NCBI GenBank assembly: GCA_964548855.1
Contig: CAZJSR010000001.1
Location: forward strand, 76,470-140,469
Direction of reading: 5' to 3'
Length of the DNA stretch: 64,000 nt
Source of the DNA: UBA3206 sp964548855
Lineage (GTDB): Bacteria > Bacillota_I > Bacilli_A > Acholeplasmatales > Anaeroplasmataceae
Position 1 is the stretch's first letter; the number at the start of each line of letters is the position of its first letter. Shown here in pieces: positions 1-10,000 of this stretch. The notes below the pieces were generated by a model. The model made no database searches. It saw nothing but the letters and a program-made list of their open reading frames with translations, and was not told the origin of the DNA. Position numbers and translations under genes: made by a program.

Positions 1-228
1 AACTAAAACCTTACGAGTTTTACCAGTACCATTAGGTAATACGATAGCTCCACGAAGATTTTGTTCAGCCTTACGTGGATCTAGATTAAGACGAATTGCA
101 GCATCTACAGTTGCATCAAATTTAGTAGTTGAAGTCTTGCAAACTAAATCTAAAGCTTGAACAAGATCATACTTTACATTTGTATCTACTAACTTAGCAG
201 CTTCGATGTATTTTTTTCCTCTTTTCAT
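1..228 (-). CDS. rplA: 50S ribosomal protein L1, N-terminal part (cut by window edge)
   Basis: The 76 visible codons encode the N-terminus of ribosomal protein L1, which binds 23S rRNA helices 76-78 to form the L1 stalk and represses its own operon by binding mRNA. The recognisable stretch is NLDPRKAEQNLRGA followed by VLPNGTGK. The ATG at 226-228 has an AGGAGG site six bases upstream. The gene continues beyond position 1. It lies 80 bases downstream of rplK in the same transcript, and the gap holds an L1-site-like hairpin, which fits autogenous control. Confidence 0.97.
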   Translation of the reverse strand, partial: MKRGKKYIEAAKLVDTNVKYDLVQALDLVCKTSTTKFDATVDAAIRLNLDPRKAEQNLRGAIVLPNGTGKTRKVLV

Positions 229-245
229 AGTTATCCTCCTAAAAA

Positions 246-272
246 TGTGGTATAGCGGGATATCCTCCCACA
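246..272 (-). promoter_or_regulatory. L1-binding-site-like hairpin upstream of rplA
   Basis: In the mRNA this reads UGUGGGAGGAU...CUAUACCACA. The outer UGUGG/CCACA stem, the purine GGAG side and the AUACCAC side copy the core of the L1 site on 23S rRNA (GUGGGAGG...AUACCAC). It sits just before the rplA ribosome binding site, so L1 bound here would block rplA translation. The function is inferred from the rRNA mimicry. Confidence 0.6.
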
Positions 273-308
273 ATTTTTTAGGTCGTTTTATACTTTAACA
301 ACCTTAAA

Positions 309-734
309 TTAGTCTTCTACAACGATTCCCATGTTTCTAGCTGTTCCAGCAATAATATTTGCAGCAGCTTCGATATCGTTTGCATTTAAGTCTGGCATCT
401 TCATTTCAGCGATTTCTTTTACTTTTGCTCTTGAAATAGTACCAACCTTTGTAGTTTTAGCATTTCCTGAACCCTTAGTGATTCCGCAAGCTTTCATTAA
501 TAAATCTGAAGCAGGTGGAGTCTTTACAACGAATGTAAATGAACGGTCATCAAATACTGAAATTACTACCGGTAAAATGTATCCCATCTTATCCTTAGTT
601 TGCTCATTGAATTGAGAACAGAATCCAGGAATATTAACTCCTGCTTGTCCTAGAGCTGGTCCAACTGGTGGAGCTGGGTTAGCTTTTCCGGCTTGAATTT
701 GTAACTTTACAACTTTTACAAGTTTTTTAGCCAC
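309..734 (-). CDS. rplK: 50S ribosomal protein L11
   Basis: This 141-residue protein is full-length L11, which with L10 and the L7/L12 stalk forms the GTPase-associated centre on 23S rRNA. The N-terminus carries the typical QIQAGKANPAPPVGPALGQ stretch (residues 11-29), followed by the TPPAS segment and the C-terminal rRNA-binding domain ending in NIIAGTARNMGI. The ATG has a GGAGGAAUUACC leader. It is the first gene of the rplK-rplA operon and has a near-consensus promoter about 90 bases upstream. Confidence 0.98.
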   Translation of the reverse strand: MAKKLVKVVKLQIQAGKANPAPPVGPALGQAGVNIPGFCSQFNEQTKDKMGYILPVVISVFDDRSFTFVVKTPPASDLLMKACGITKGSGNAKTTKVGTISRAKVKEIAEMKMPDLNANDIEAAANIIAGTARNMGIVVED

Positions 735-760
735 GGTAATTCCTCCTTACTTTTCAAAAT

Positions 761-791
761 GTGGTAGAGTGGATAGTAAAAATCCTCCCAC
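761..791 (-). promoter_or_regulatory. L1-binding-site-like hairpin in the rplK leader
   Basis: The rplK 5' leader contains GUGGGAGGAU, a short loop, then AUCC...CUACCAC. GUGG pairs with CCAC and GGAU with AUCC around an asymmetric purine loop, as in the L1 site of 23S rRNA. A second small hairpin (ACGUAUA arms, 793-814) lies just 5' of it. This is the usual place for the L1 autoregulatory site of rplK-rplA operons. Confidence 0.65.
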
Positions 792-820
792 GAACGTATA
801 AAATCTATACGTGCTTTAAT

Positions 821-849
821 ATTGTAACAAATACATTTAGTTGTGTCAA
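821..849 (-). promoter_or_regulatory. Sigma-A promoter of rplK-rplA
   Basis: On the minus strand there is TTGACA (844-849), a 17-base spacer and TACAAT (821-826), nearly consensus. Transcription would start near 813 and give an 80-base leader that holds the L1-like hairpin. Confidence 0.85.
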
Positions 850-884
850 TATATTTTTTAAATTTATTTTAATGTCACTTAAAA

Positions 885-914
885 CAAAAAAAGAAGCATC
901 TATTCTTCTTTTTT
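885..914 (-). terminator. Weak intrinsic terminator after the small membrane protein gene
   Basis: AAGAAG and CTTCTT arms flank an 8-base loop, followed in the RNA by a run of seven U. The stem overlaps the last codons of the small gene ending at 900. It is AT-rich and so only moderately stable. Confidence 0.5.
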
Positions 915-1142
915 AAATAACTTTATAAAGAATGTTATTAATGAACATAATATAACAAAAGTTGCTGCAATATTATACACATTAATAATTTGTCCTTTAT
1001 ATGTATATTTACATACAAAAATACTAAAATTATATAGTTTTGCTCCATCATGCTCAATATAAAATCTTATGAAGGAACAAATATCAGATACAATTAAAGA
1101 AAACAACAATGCAAAAAAAGCTTTTTTATTTTTCATATCCAT
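900..1142 (-). CDS. Small two-helix membrane protein of unknown function
   Basis: This 80-residue protein has two predicted membrane helices (about residues 8-28 and 55-75) and a Lys/Glu C-terminus. I do not recognise a family. The ATG follows a GGAGGCGGUAUA ribosome binding site, so it is probably translated. It sits alone between the nusG terminator and the rplK promoter, a gap that is usually empty in Firmicutes. An alternative start two codons in (ATGAAAAAT) is possible. Confidence 0.6.
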   Translation of the reverse strand: MDMKNKKAFFALLFSLIVSDICSFIRFYIEHDGAKLYNFSIFVCKYTYKGQIINVYNIAATFVILCSLITFFIKLFKKEE

Positions 1143-1191
1143 TATACCGCCTCCATACTTACATTATATCTTTATTTTTTATTTAATACAA

Positions 1192-1216
1192 CAAAAAAAG
1201 GACATACGTCCTTTAT
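1192..1216 (-). terminator. Intrinsic terminator of the rpmG-secE-nusG transcript
   Basis: AAAGGAC and GTCCTTT arms around a GTAT loop, followed by a U run in the RNA, directly after the nusG stop codon. Confidence 0.85.
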
Positions 1217-1767
1217 TAAATCTTTTTGATATCTTGTAATGATAATTCAGTTGGAGTTCTACGTCCAAACATTTCAACTAATACTGTAACAATATCCTTC
1301 TCTTCATTGATTGAAGAAATTTCAACAACATTATCTTTCCAAGGACCAGTTACAATTAAAACATTATCTCCAACCTTAAAATCAAATACTGGAGTTTCTA
1401 TTAAACCAATCTTACGTAAAATTCCATTCATCTCATCTTCTCTAACTGGAGTTGGTTTAGTACCACCACCAGATGAACCTAAAAATCCTGTAACTTTTTG
1501 AGTATTACGAATCATGAACCAAACTTCATCATCCATTTCCTTACCAGGTTCTACTTCAATTTCAATAAAAATATATCCAGGGAATATTTTTCTTGTCTTA
1601 ATTTTCTTTGAACCATCTTTCTTTTGTTCCTCGTATTGTTCTTCAGGCACTAATACAGTATGAATCAAATTTTGCATATTCATACTTTCAATACGACGTT
1701 CAATATCTGCTTTAACAGAATTTTCATAACCTGAATATGTTTGACAAATAAACCATTGTTTGCTCAT
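1216..1767 (-). CDS. nusG: Transcription termination/antitermination factor NusG
   Basis: NusG binds the clamp of RNA polymerase and modulates pausing, termination and coupling to the ribosome. The 183-residue protein has the NGN domain (about 1-115, starting WFICQTYSGYE and with the KIFPGYIF core) and a C-terminal KOW domain (about 128-183, FKVGDNVLIVTGPWKDN). It is slightly longer than the usual 175-180 residues owing to a lysine-rich insert near residue 50. It follows secE by 11 bases in the conserved rpmG-secE-nusG order and ends at a strong terminator. Confidence 0.97.
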   Translation of the reverse strand: MSKQWFICQTYSGYENSVKADIERRIESMNMQNLIHTVLVPEEQYEEQKKDGSKKIKTRKIFPGYIFIEIEVEPGKEMDDEVWFMIRNTQKVTGFLGSSGGGTKPTPVREDEMNGILRKIGLIETPVFDFKVGDNVLIVTGPWKDNVVEISSINEEKDIVTVLVEMFGRRTPTELSLQDIKKI

Positions 1768-1778
1768 AATCTACACCT

Positions 1779-2279
1779 CTACATATTTAATAATAAACCC
1801 ATAAGTTTTGATACAAATACATCATATAATAAGAATAATGCTACAAATATAATTAAGAAACTAAATACACGAACTGTATCAGCTAAGAATACTCTTAATC
1901 TTGGCCACTTAATCTTTTTAAACTCAGGGAATGCTGGTTTAAAAAATGGATATAGCGATAATAATAATGCAAATATCGCAACTATTACAAGTCCCCATGC
2001 AAATACCATAGGGAAGTTACCAAATAATGGGAAATTCTCATTAATTGTAAGAGTTCCATTAACAATTAAACACCCTAATACCAATGCAAATAATGATAAA
2101 ACTAGTAATACATAATTTTCCCATTTATGCTCAGTCTTTAAGTATTCAAAAATACGACTCTTTTGCTCATCCTTGTTTTCTTTCTTTTCTTTTGCTGGTT
2201 TTTGTTTTGCTTCTTTAGCATCATTATTTTTATTAGATTCTTCTTTTTCTAATACTTCCTCTTTTTCTAATTCAGCCAT
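1779..2279 (-). CDS. secE: Preprotein translocase subunit SecE, three-helix form
   Basis: SecE is the small subunit that stabilises SecY in the protein-conducting channel. The canonical domain is at the C-terminus (about 118-166): the amphipathic PEFKKIKWPR segment followed by a final membrane helix. Unlike the roughly 60-residue SecE of most Gram-positives, this one is 166 residues, with a Lys/Glu-rich cytosolic head (1-50) and two additional helices (about 56-75 and 90-112). That is the topology of the E. coli protein. The start ATG has an AGGAGG site, and the gene lies 14 bases after rpmG. Confidence 0.92.
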   Translation of the reverse strand: MAELEKEEVLEKEESNKNNDAKEAKQKPAKEKKENKDEQKSRIFEYLKTEHKWENYVLLVLSLFALVLGCLIVNGTLTINENFPLFGNFPMVFAWGLVIVAIFALLLSLYPFFKPAFPEFKKIKWPRLRVFLADTVRVFSFLIIFVALFLLYDVFVSKLMGLLLNM

Positions 2280-2293
2280 TCTAATCCTCCTGA

Positions 2294-2443
2294 CTATTTG
2301 CTTTCCTTATGTAATGTATGTTTATTACATTTAGGACAAAACTTTTTTATTTCTAGACGTTGTGTTGCTGTTGCTTTGTTTTTTGATGTAGTATAATTTC
2401 TACTTAAGCATTCTTCACAAACTAATATTACTTTTTCTCTCAT
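2294..2443 (-). CDS. rpmG: 50S ribosomal protein L33
   Basis: This is a 49-residue L33 of the zinc-ribbon type: two CxxC pairs (C9/C12 and C36/C39) frame the basic central part, which includes NYTTSKNK. It is part of the large subunit near the E site. The ATG follows an AAAGGTGG site. It is the first gene of the rpmG-secE-nusG operon, the same order as in Bacillus, and its promoter overlaps the end of the sigma factor gene. Confidence 0.93.
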   Translation of the reverse strand: MREKVILVCEECLSRNYTTSKNKATATQRLEIKKFCPKCNKHTLHKESK

Positions 2444-2479
2444 AAAAAAAACCACCTTTATCTAAAAGTGTCTATTTGA

Positions 2480-2508
2480 ATTTTATAACATCTAATTCAA
2501 TTAGTCAA
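2480..2508 (-). promoter_or_regulatory. Promoter of rpmG-secE-nusG
   Basis: TTGACT (2503-2508), 17 bases, TAAAAT (2480-2485) on the minus strand. The -35 box overlaps the TGA stop codon of the upstream sigma factor gene. Confidence 0.7.
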
Positions 2509-3038
2509 CATTTTATATTTTTATTTAAAACTTTTTTTATCTTTTGAATAGTATTATATACTTTTTTTATATTAATATTATACTTAGAAGCAACTTCTTT
2601 ATAACTTAATCCTTCTTTATATAAGCTAATATAAATATCTTTTTCTAATTTATTATCTAACGCAATAAATCCCCTATCAAATAACAAAGACGCATCTTTA
2701 TTATATATAACAGGTTTATCACCTAATGTTAATTCTAAATCCTCTACCGGAACATCTAACTTACTATATGTTTTATATAATCTATAATATCTACGCCTTA
2801 ATATTACCTCAAAGTATTTATAAAACGTCTTATTATAATTCATATCATATGTCCTTATAGCATCATTTAAACTCATATACCCCTCTTGTAAGAAATCATC
2901 TTTATATTTATCATATATATTCATATCTCTAATAATCATATATATAAATGGAGTATATTTTTCATACATCAAATTAAGAGCAGCATCATTATTATCTTTA
3001 ATCATATAGATTAATTCATAATCATTATATTTAAACAC
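2505..3038 (-). CDS. sigH: RNA polymerase sigma factor, SigH-like
   Basis: A sigma-70 family protein of about 177 residues with region 2 (around YTPFIYMIIRDMN...FLQEGYMSL) and a C-terminal region 4 helix-turn-helix (LSYKEVASKYNINIKKVYNTI). Its place between rlmB and rpmG matches sigH in Bacillus, although sporulation is unlikely here and the regulon is unknown. An in-frame TTG lies at 3056, but the AAGGAG ribosome binding site sits inside that extension and points to the GTG at 3036-3038, which I chose. Eighteen bases separate this start from the rlmB stop. Confidence 0.85.
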   Translation of the reverse strand: MFKYNDYELIYMIKDNNDAALNLMYEKYTPFIYMIIRDMNIYDKYKDDFLQEGYMSLNDAIRTYDMNYNKTFYKYFEVILRRRYYRLYKTYSKLDVPVEDLELTLGDKPVIYNKDASLLFDRGFIALDNKLEKDIYISLYKEGLSYKEVASKYNINIKKVYNTIQKIKKVLNKNIKC

Positions 3039-3056
3039 TGCCTTCTCCTTTTTCAA

Positions 3057-3755
3057 CTAAATTAATCCTGCAATAATTATCCCAGCACTAACCGAAGCAT
3101 TTAAACTATTGACATGACCAGTCATTGGAATCTTTATCATATAATCACAAGCATTTTTCACAATTCTTGACATTCCAAATCCTTCTGAACCTATCACAAC
3201 CGCAATATTTAAAGACTTATCAATATCCTTACATTCATTTGATGCAGACGCATCAGTCCCAACAATCCAAAACCCATTTTCTTTTAATTTATTTAAACTT
3301 TGATGGAGATTGTTAACCATTGAAATATCAACATATTCTATAGCACCTGTTGAAACCTTCACAACTGTTTCTGTAATAGAAACACTACGATTTTTGGGAA
3401 TTATAACTCCATCGACAGAAAATGCATCACAACTTCTCAATATTGCCCCAAAATTATGTGGATCTTGAATACCATCTAATACTAAGAAAATTTTTCTACC
3501 CTCTTTTTTCTTAGAAATTAAATAATCTAAATCTTTATATTCATAATCATATGCAATCGCACCATAACCTTGATGTTGATCTTTAAATATTTGATCCATA
3601 GTTTTCTTATTATCAATTCGAACTCTATATCCTTTATCTTTAAGCATTTCTATAAATGATACATCATTTAACGAATCTAAAATATGAACTTCTTCGATTT
3701 TATGACCAGCTCTTATTGCTTCATAAACGCAATTTTTACCATATATTTTAATCAT
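3057..3755 (-). CDS. rlmB: 23S rRNA (guanosine-2'-O)-methyltransferase RlmB (SpoU/TrmH family)
   Basis: This SPOUT-class enzyme transfers a methyl group from S-adenosylmethionine to a ribose 2'-OH of 23S rRNA. The N-terminal substrate-binding domain covers about 1-75. The knotted catalytic domain carries the three SpoU motifs: GIQDPHNFGAILRS, VVIGSEGFGM and IPMTGHVNSLNASVSAG. The ATG at 3753-3755 is preferred over an upstream GTG because the AGGTG ribosome binding site includes that GTG. It normally follows mrnC directly; here about 6.7 kb separate the two. Confidence 0.95.
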   Translation of the reverse strand: MIKIYGKNCVYEAIRAGHKIEEVHILDSLNDVSFIEMLKDKGYRVRIDNKKTMDQIFKDQHQGYGAIAYDYEYKDLDYLISKKKEGRKIFLVLDGIQDPHNFGAILRSCDAFSVDGVIIPKNRSVSITETVVKVSTGAIEYVDISMVNNLHQSLNKLKENGFWIVGTDASASNECKDIDKSLNIAVVIGSEGFGMSRIVKNACDYMIKIPMTGHVNSLNASVSAGIIIAGLI

Positions 3756-3783
3756 GTGTTTCACCTACATCGTCTACTTTAAT

Positions 3784-3789
3784 ATTATA
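3784..3789 (-). promoter_or_regulatory. Extended -10 promoter of rlmB-sigH
   Basis: TATGATATAAT on the minus strand is an extended -10 element (TGnTATAAT) about 29 bases upstream of the rlmB start. No clear -35 box is visible, as is common for extended -10 promoters. Confidence 0.55.
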
Positions 3790-3830
3790 TCATACCTTAA
3801 ATAGAAAATGATAAAAAAAATAATTATAAT

Positions 3831-3873
3831 AAAAAACCAATGAATTTACACAAATAAATGTGATAATCCATTG
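3831..3873 (-). terminator. Terminator of the ABC exporter cassette
   Basis: CAATG...CACA and TGTG...CATTG arms form an imperfect long stem followed by six U in the RNA. It lies directly after the permease gene. Confidence 0.75.
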
Positions 3874-3880
3874 ACATTTA

Positions 3881-5419
3881 CTATCTTTCATATATTAAAT
3901 CAATTACTTCTTTTTTTTGAATATTCTTATAAATTATACGATATATAAGCAACATTAATAATGCAAGTATTAAGATAACACATAGCTTAGAAACAAATGA
4001 GAAGTATATAATACCCATACTATTTAGATATCTAATTAATAATGAATTTATAAGATATATAATAGGAAATTCTATAAATATTGAAATAATAAGCGCTAAT
4101 AATATAATAAAAAGCACATTAAAAAAATACATCTTAATTACTTTTTTATTATCTAAACCAAAAGATATCAAAATACCCTGCAATGATTTTTCTTTTTCAA
4201 ATATTATATGAATAAAATTAATCAATATTATAATTGTAATAAATAACATAATAACAGATATACCTAATAAAATATATTTAAGAGGTATTATCCAGTCATA
4301 TGCTATATTAATTTTATTTGAAATACTTATATCATCTATATAGTCATTATTTAATAAATTTCTTATCTTATTATTATTGTAATTATAAATACTTATACCG
4401 TTAGTATTATTTATCAAGTCATAATTATATGATAAACTAGCATTATTGTATGCTAAATCAGACAAAACCATACTTTTACTTCCTCGATCATCATAAATAT
4501 ACTTAATTTTATATGAAACATCCGCATATTTTCTCTCTAATAAAGGATTACTATTAAGTGCAAATTTAACAACTATATTCTTATCAATAAGATCTATAAT
4601 TTCCAGATTTAATTCTTCTGAATATTCCAAAGCTAACTCTTTTGACATACCCACCTCATTGTCACTTAACACTTCTAACTTTCCATATAATACATTTCCA
4701 TCATACTCTTTTTTTATATGTGTTAAATTACCATATGCTGAAACTCTCACGGTCGCTTCAAATTCAGAAGACTTAGAAATAACATCTTCAAAAGTAGTTT
4801 TATTAATACATATACTAGAATATTGTTTTTTTATTAAATCATCATCTAAATTAAGATTAATTACTGAATCCGAACTTAAATCTTTATATTTATCATAAAA
4901 TCCAGTATTATAAACTCCAACAACTGTCAACCCGTCTATTTCATACAAACCATCGTAGTAAGAATGACCTGTAAATAGCGCTACATAGTCAGATATAACT
5001 ATTTCATTAAAAGAAACATCTTGTTTTCCAGAAATCATTTTATAGCTTGTGCTATTTGAAATATATGTTCGAGTCAAGGATAAATTCGAAATTCTTAAAA
5101 TATTATTATCATAATATATTGCGTTCGCATCGTATTTTTTTGATTCATTCAATAACATCTCATATGTTTGATTTATCTTGCTATTATTTTTTCCTTGTAA
5201 ATAAAAATCAACTTGACTAACATTTTCACTTTTACATGTTTTATATAACACTTTATTATATGAATTACATAAAATAGTTAAAGATATAAGAGTTAACGTA
5301 AAAGTTAAAATCATACTTATAAATAACAAAATATGCTTAAACTTATTTTTTGAAACAAATTTACTCATCAAAAAGAATTGATTTTTTAATATAATAGTGG
5401 GCTTTTTAATTTCATGCAA
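3881..5419 (-). CDS. FtsX-like ABC transporter permease
   Basis: This 512-residue membrane protein has the FtsX/MacB layout: one N-terminal helix (about 27-50), an extracellular domain of about 320 residues, then three C-terminal helices (about 376-405, 430-455 and 472-500). It would pair with the ATPase encoded just upstream to work mechanically on an extracellular substrate, or export a peptide or lipoprotein. The substrate cannot be told. The start shown is a TTG without a visible ribosome binding site, 24 bases after the ATPase stop, so the true start is uncertain. A terminator follows. Confidence 0.8.
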   Translation of the reverse strand: MHEIKKPTIILKNQFFLMSKFVSKNKFKHILLFISMILTFTLTLISLTILCNSYNKVLYKTCKSENVSQVDFYLQGKNNSKINQTYEMLLNESKKYDANAIYYDNNILRISNLSLTRTYISNSTSYKMISGKQDVSFNEIVISDYVALFTGHSYYDGLYEIDGLTVVGVYNTGFYDKYKDLSSDSVINLNLDDDLIKKQYSSICINKTTFEDVISKSSEFEATVRVSAYGNLTHIKKEYDGNVLYGKLEVLSDNEVGMSKELALEYSEELNLEIIDLIDKNIVVKFALNSNPLLERKYADVSYKIKYIYDDRGSKSMVLSDLAYNNASLSYNYDLINNTNGISIYNYNNNKIRNLLNNDYIDDISISNKINIAYDWIIPLKYILLGISVIMLFITIIILINFIHIIFEKEKSLQGILISFGLDNKKVIKMYFFNVLFIILLALIISIFIEFPIIYLINSLLIRYLNSMGIIYFSFVSKLCVILILALLMLLIYRIIYKNIQKKEVIDLIYER

Positions 5420-5443
5420 GCATAATTGGTTTTTTTATTATAC

Positions 5444-6072
<629 letters not shown>

Positions 6073-6092
<20 letters not shown>

Positions 6093-6889
6093 TTCCTTTA
6101 AATAATGTCGAACTAGACATAGTATAATTATTGGAAGGCCATTTTTTATCTCTAAAAATTACGGCTTCAGTTCTTACAGTGTATGTATATTTTTCATAAG
6201 ACATACTATTCAAACCTTGTATTTGATATAATAAATACATACATTCTGAAACATATCCTACATTTGGAGAAATCATTGCTCCATTTGTATAATTTGCGAA
6301 ATGATAATTAAAACTTGCTTCATGATATGTTCCACTTTCATTTGATTTTTTAGAATTTGTTAATGTAACAGAATTATATGATTGTGTATTAGTTACTTGA
6401 AATGATGCATTTGCAGATGCAATAACATTAGAATCATATCCAGCACTAAATCCAAAACCAAAATTCTTGGATATACTAGTAAGAGAATTATTTTTCGCTA
6501 CTAGTCATGCTTAATAATGAACATTTGCTGGAATTCAAGGTGAAATAAATATTCAAATCTATATTCCTAAAGTAATTTCTCTTAATTGAATTTCCACTAG
6601 AATTGATTGAAGATTCAATAAAAAATAACAAATATAAGGAATATGTTCCAGCTTGATCAAGTGTAAAATACCTGCAGTTAGCAACCCACATCGAATAAGA
6701 GCCATAATAATATCCTGCATCAGATACCATAGCTATGTCCTCAACATATGCATCTTTTACATAGGTAAAATTCGTAGTATTGAAGCCTTTATTTTGAGCA
6801 GTACTTGATGATGCATTCAAATCTACATTTAAATAAAAACTCAAAAACAACAAAAAACTTAATAATAAAATTCTAATTAATTTTCTCAT
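6073..6889 (-). pseudogene. Exported protein of unknown function, interrupted by one frameshift
   Basis: The reading frame from the ATG at 6889 encodes a signal peptide (about 1-26, MRKLIRILLLSFLLFLSFYL) and then a Ser/Asn/Tyr-rich secreted domain, and stops at 6488. A second frame, open from about 6502 to 6073, continues the same kind of sequence (SNVIASANASFQV, YEKYTYTV). Removing one A from the GAAAAAT run near 6490-6496 would join them into a product of about 270 residues. No family is recognised. It is the first gene of the exporter cassette and overlaps the ATPase start, so it may be a substrate or partner of the ABC system. A sequencing error cannot be excluded. Confidence 0.6.
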
Positions 6890-6914
6890 TATATTTTTCC
6901 TTCAACTTTAGTTA

Positions 6915-6934
6915 ATTATACATTAATTATTATA
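6915..6934 (-). promoter_or_regulatory. Possible -10 elements upstream of the exporter cassette
   Basis: Two TATAAT hexamers (6915-6920 and 6929-6934 on the minus strand) lie 26-46 bases before the cassette's first start codon. No convincing -35 box was found. Confidence 0.35.
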
Positions 6935-6984
6935 CTTTTTATTAAAAAATAAAAATAGAAATAACATTCGATTAATATCATCGA

Positions 6985-7017
6985 CTTTAAAATAAAGAGC
7001 AGATTAATCTGCTCTTT
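6985..7017 (-). terminator. Terminator of the P-type ATPase transcript
   Basis: A perfect palindrome with arms AAAGAGCAGAT and ATCTGCTCTTT, followed in the RNA by UUUAUUUU, just after the stop of the P-type ATPase gene. Confidence 0.85.
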
Positions 7018-7018
7018 A

Positions 7019-10000
7019 CTACATTCTTCCTATTATCTTTTGAATTGTCGCAATTAATTGTTTACTCCAAGGAATAATTTGTTTTAATAATGTCATAAAT
7101 GGTGTTGTTATAGCACATAACGCAACACACAACAATACAGCCGATAATTTAAGAGATGGAACTTCTGCACCTGTAGTTGTTGTAATTTTCAACTTATAAT
7201 CAGTTTGAACTCCATTAATTATCATAAGTCCTTGCTTATTATAAGTTATAACTCTAGTTTCAGGATTAACTGCTTTAAATTCAGTATATAAATCACCAAT
7301 AACCCAATATCCAGCTTTTGAAATAGATACATCTATATCATATTCATATACTTCGCCACTTGAATTTTGCATCAACTCTCCATTATATAGATATTGAAGA
7401 TTTTCATTAACACTGATATCTTCTAACGAAACACTAGAATAGCTTAATCTTGTATCTTTTCCCCCTACAGCAATATATTCCTTACCGGCATCATTATAAA
7501 CACTGATATTTACAGGACTTAATCTATAATTCTCAATCTTTCTAAAGTCTTCATTAGATGGAGTTTCTACATTTGAAATAAACACTTCATAATCTCTAAC
7601 TTCAATACATTCAATTTTCTTTATTTCTGCGGTTATTCCAGTGTCAACTTCATTGATAATATAGGTATTAGATCTTGAAATAGAAATAGTTGGTAAAATA
7701 CTATATTTAGCATTAAATCCATTAACATATACATCTCCATTAGGATTAATATATGTTTCAACTTCTGAATTAAATTCTATCCCTGTTTTTGTACCACCTA
7801 AGGTTAAACTCTTTACTACTGGATTTAAATAAATACTATTATTATATGTTAGAGTGTAAGAAGGTGTTACTTTAATTTCATATTCAGTACGCTTTCCATC
7901 AACCTCCAAGTAATCAACACCACCAACAGTAACTAATTTTTTATTAGTAACTGAAGAAGCTTGAATATTACTATATTCTCCCTCAATTACTAAATATTCA
8001 CTTTGACTTATTTCTAATTTTGGTGACTCAGCTATAGTTTCAACTACTAAATTTTTATCATAATATGTACCTATTGAAGAAACTGGTGTGAAATCTAAAA
8101 ATTGAGGAAGTACTAAAGTAATAAATACACATGCAATAAACAATAACGCATACATAAATTTCTTTATCAATGTAAATGGTTTACATGTTTGGAATAAAAC
8201 AATTAAACATGTAAATGTAGCTATTATAACAATTAAAGTTGACGTATCACGTTTATCAAGATTTAACTGAGCTGAAAGCGTCAGAACTATCATCGCATTA
8301 AACAATATGACTATGGCGCCAGGCAATGCTCCTTTAATGATATTAGCCAAGAATCCACCTGAAGATTTAACATTACATGGTTCTAATACTAATACAAATG
8401 ATGGAATACCTATACAGAATACATCAATCATAAATAATTGATTTGTTGAAATTGGATAATTACCACCTGAATTAATTGCGTATATCGCAAGTAATAAAGA
8501 GAATATTGTTTTCGTTAAGAATAACTTAGAAACCTTCGCAACATTGTTAATAACTCTTCTACCTTCCGCAACAACTTTAGGCATTGAACCAAAATTATTA
8601 TCTAATAAAACTAAGTGCGAAACATTTCTAGCAGCTTCACTACCTGACGCAACTGAAATAGAACAGTCTGCTTCCTTTAACGCAAGAATATCATTAACAC
8701 CATCTCCGGTCATCGCAACTGTTTTTCCAGCTTCTTTTAACGTTGTTACAAGTAGTTTCTTTTGAGCAGGGCTAACACGACCAAATACTGTATACTTAGT
8801 AGCTGCTCTTATTACTTCTAAATCGGTTAGTCCATCAAGTGATATATATTCACTTGCATTTTCAATTCCAGCTCTTTCACTTACCTTCGAAACAGTAACT
8901 GGATTATCTCCTGATATTACTTTTACTTCTACTCCTGAATTCTTAAAATAATTAATAGTTTCAATCGCATCTGGTCTAATAGTATCTTCTATTAGAATTA
9001 ATGCTGTAGGATTAAGTAAATCAGTATTAATCTTGCCATCTACAATTGGCTCATTAGTATGTGCAATTAAAAGAACACGGTATCCTTGTTTAGCACCAGC
9101 TAAAACATCTTGTGCTACTAAATTATAATTCTTAGTTAAAATAAATTCAGGAGCTCCCATTACAAACGTTCCTACTTTATCAAAAGTCGCGGCACTATAT
9201 TTTCTTTGAGAACTAAATGGAATTGTACTTAATGTCTTAATACGTTTAGCTCTACCAAATTTTTGTTCTAACGCAATTGCAGTCATATTTTGATCATTTG
9301 TAGCATTTAAAATTGCACTTACAATATTTTTAGTAGAAAGACCTGCAATACCCTGATATTCTATGACATTTTTTACTGTCATAGTACCATCTGTAATAGT
9401 ACCTGTCTTATCTAAACATAAACAGTCAACTCTCGCAAGCATTTCTATACAATATAGTTCTTGTACTAACACATTATTTTGAGCTAACTTCATAACTCCA
9501 ACAGCTAACGCAATAGATGTTAAAAGATATAATCCCGAAGGAATCATACCAATCATCGCTCCTGCAGTTTTACGAACAGCTTCAGAATATGTAAGACTAC
9601 CCAAAATCTTTTCATACTGCATACAGAATAAAATAGCTCCAATTGGGATAATTACAACCGCCATAAATCTAATAATTAAATTAAGAGATATTAAAAGTTC
9701 ACTCTTAGGTTTATTATACCTTTTTGCTTGTGTTGTAAGTTTTTCAATATAATTATCTTCACCAACTGCATTAACACGTGCCTTACATTCACCTGAAACA
9801 ACAAATGACCCTGAATAAAGTTTATCACCAGGGTGTTTTAAAATGGCATCACTTTCTCCTGTTAAAAGTGATTCATTAACTTCTATCGCACCTGATATAA
9901 CTATACCATCTGATGAAATTTGTTTACCTGATTCAAGTAACATAATATCATCTAAGACAATATCGTTAACACCTATTTCCTGAACAGCACCATTTCTCAA

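Noticed and set aside
3036..3056. TTG at 3056 as the sigma factor start
   Set aside because: The AAGGAG ribosome binding site lies inside this extension and is spaced for the GTG at 3036-3038.
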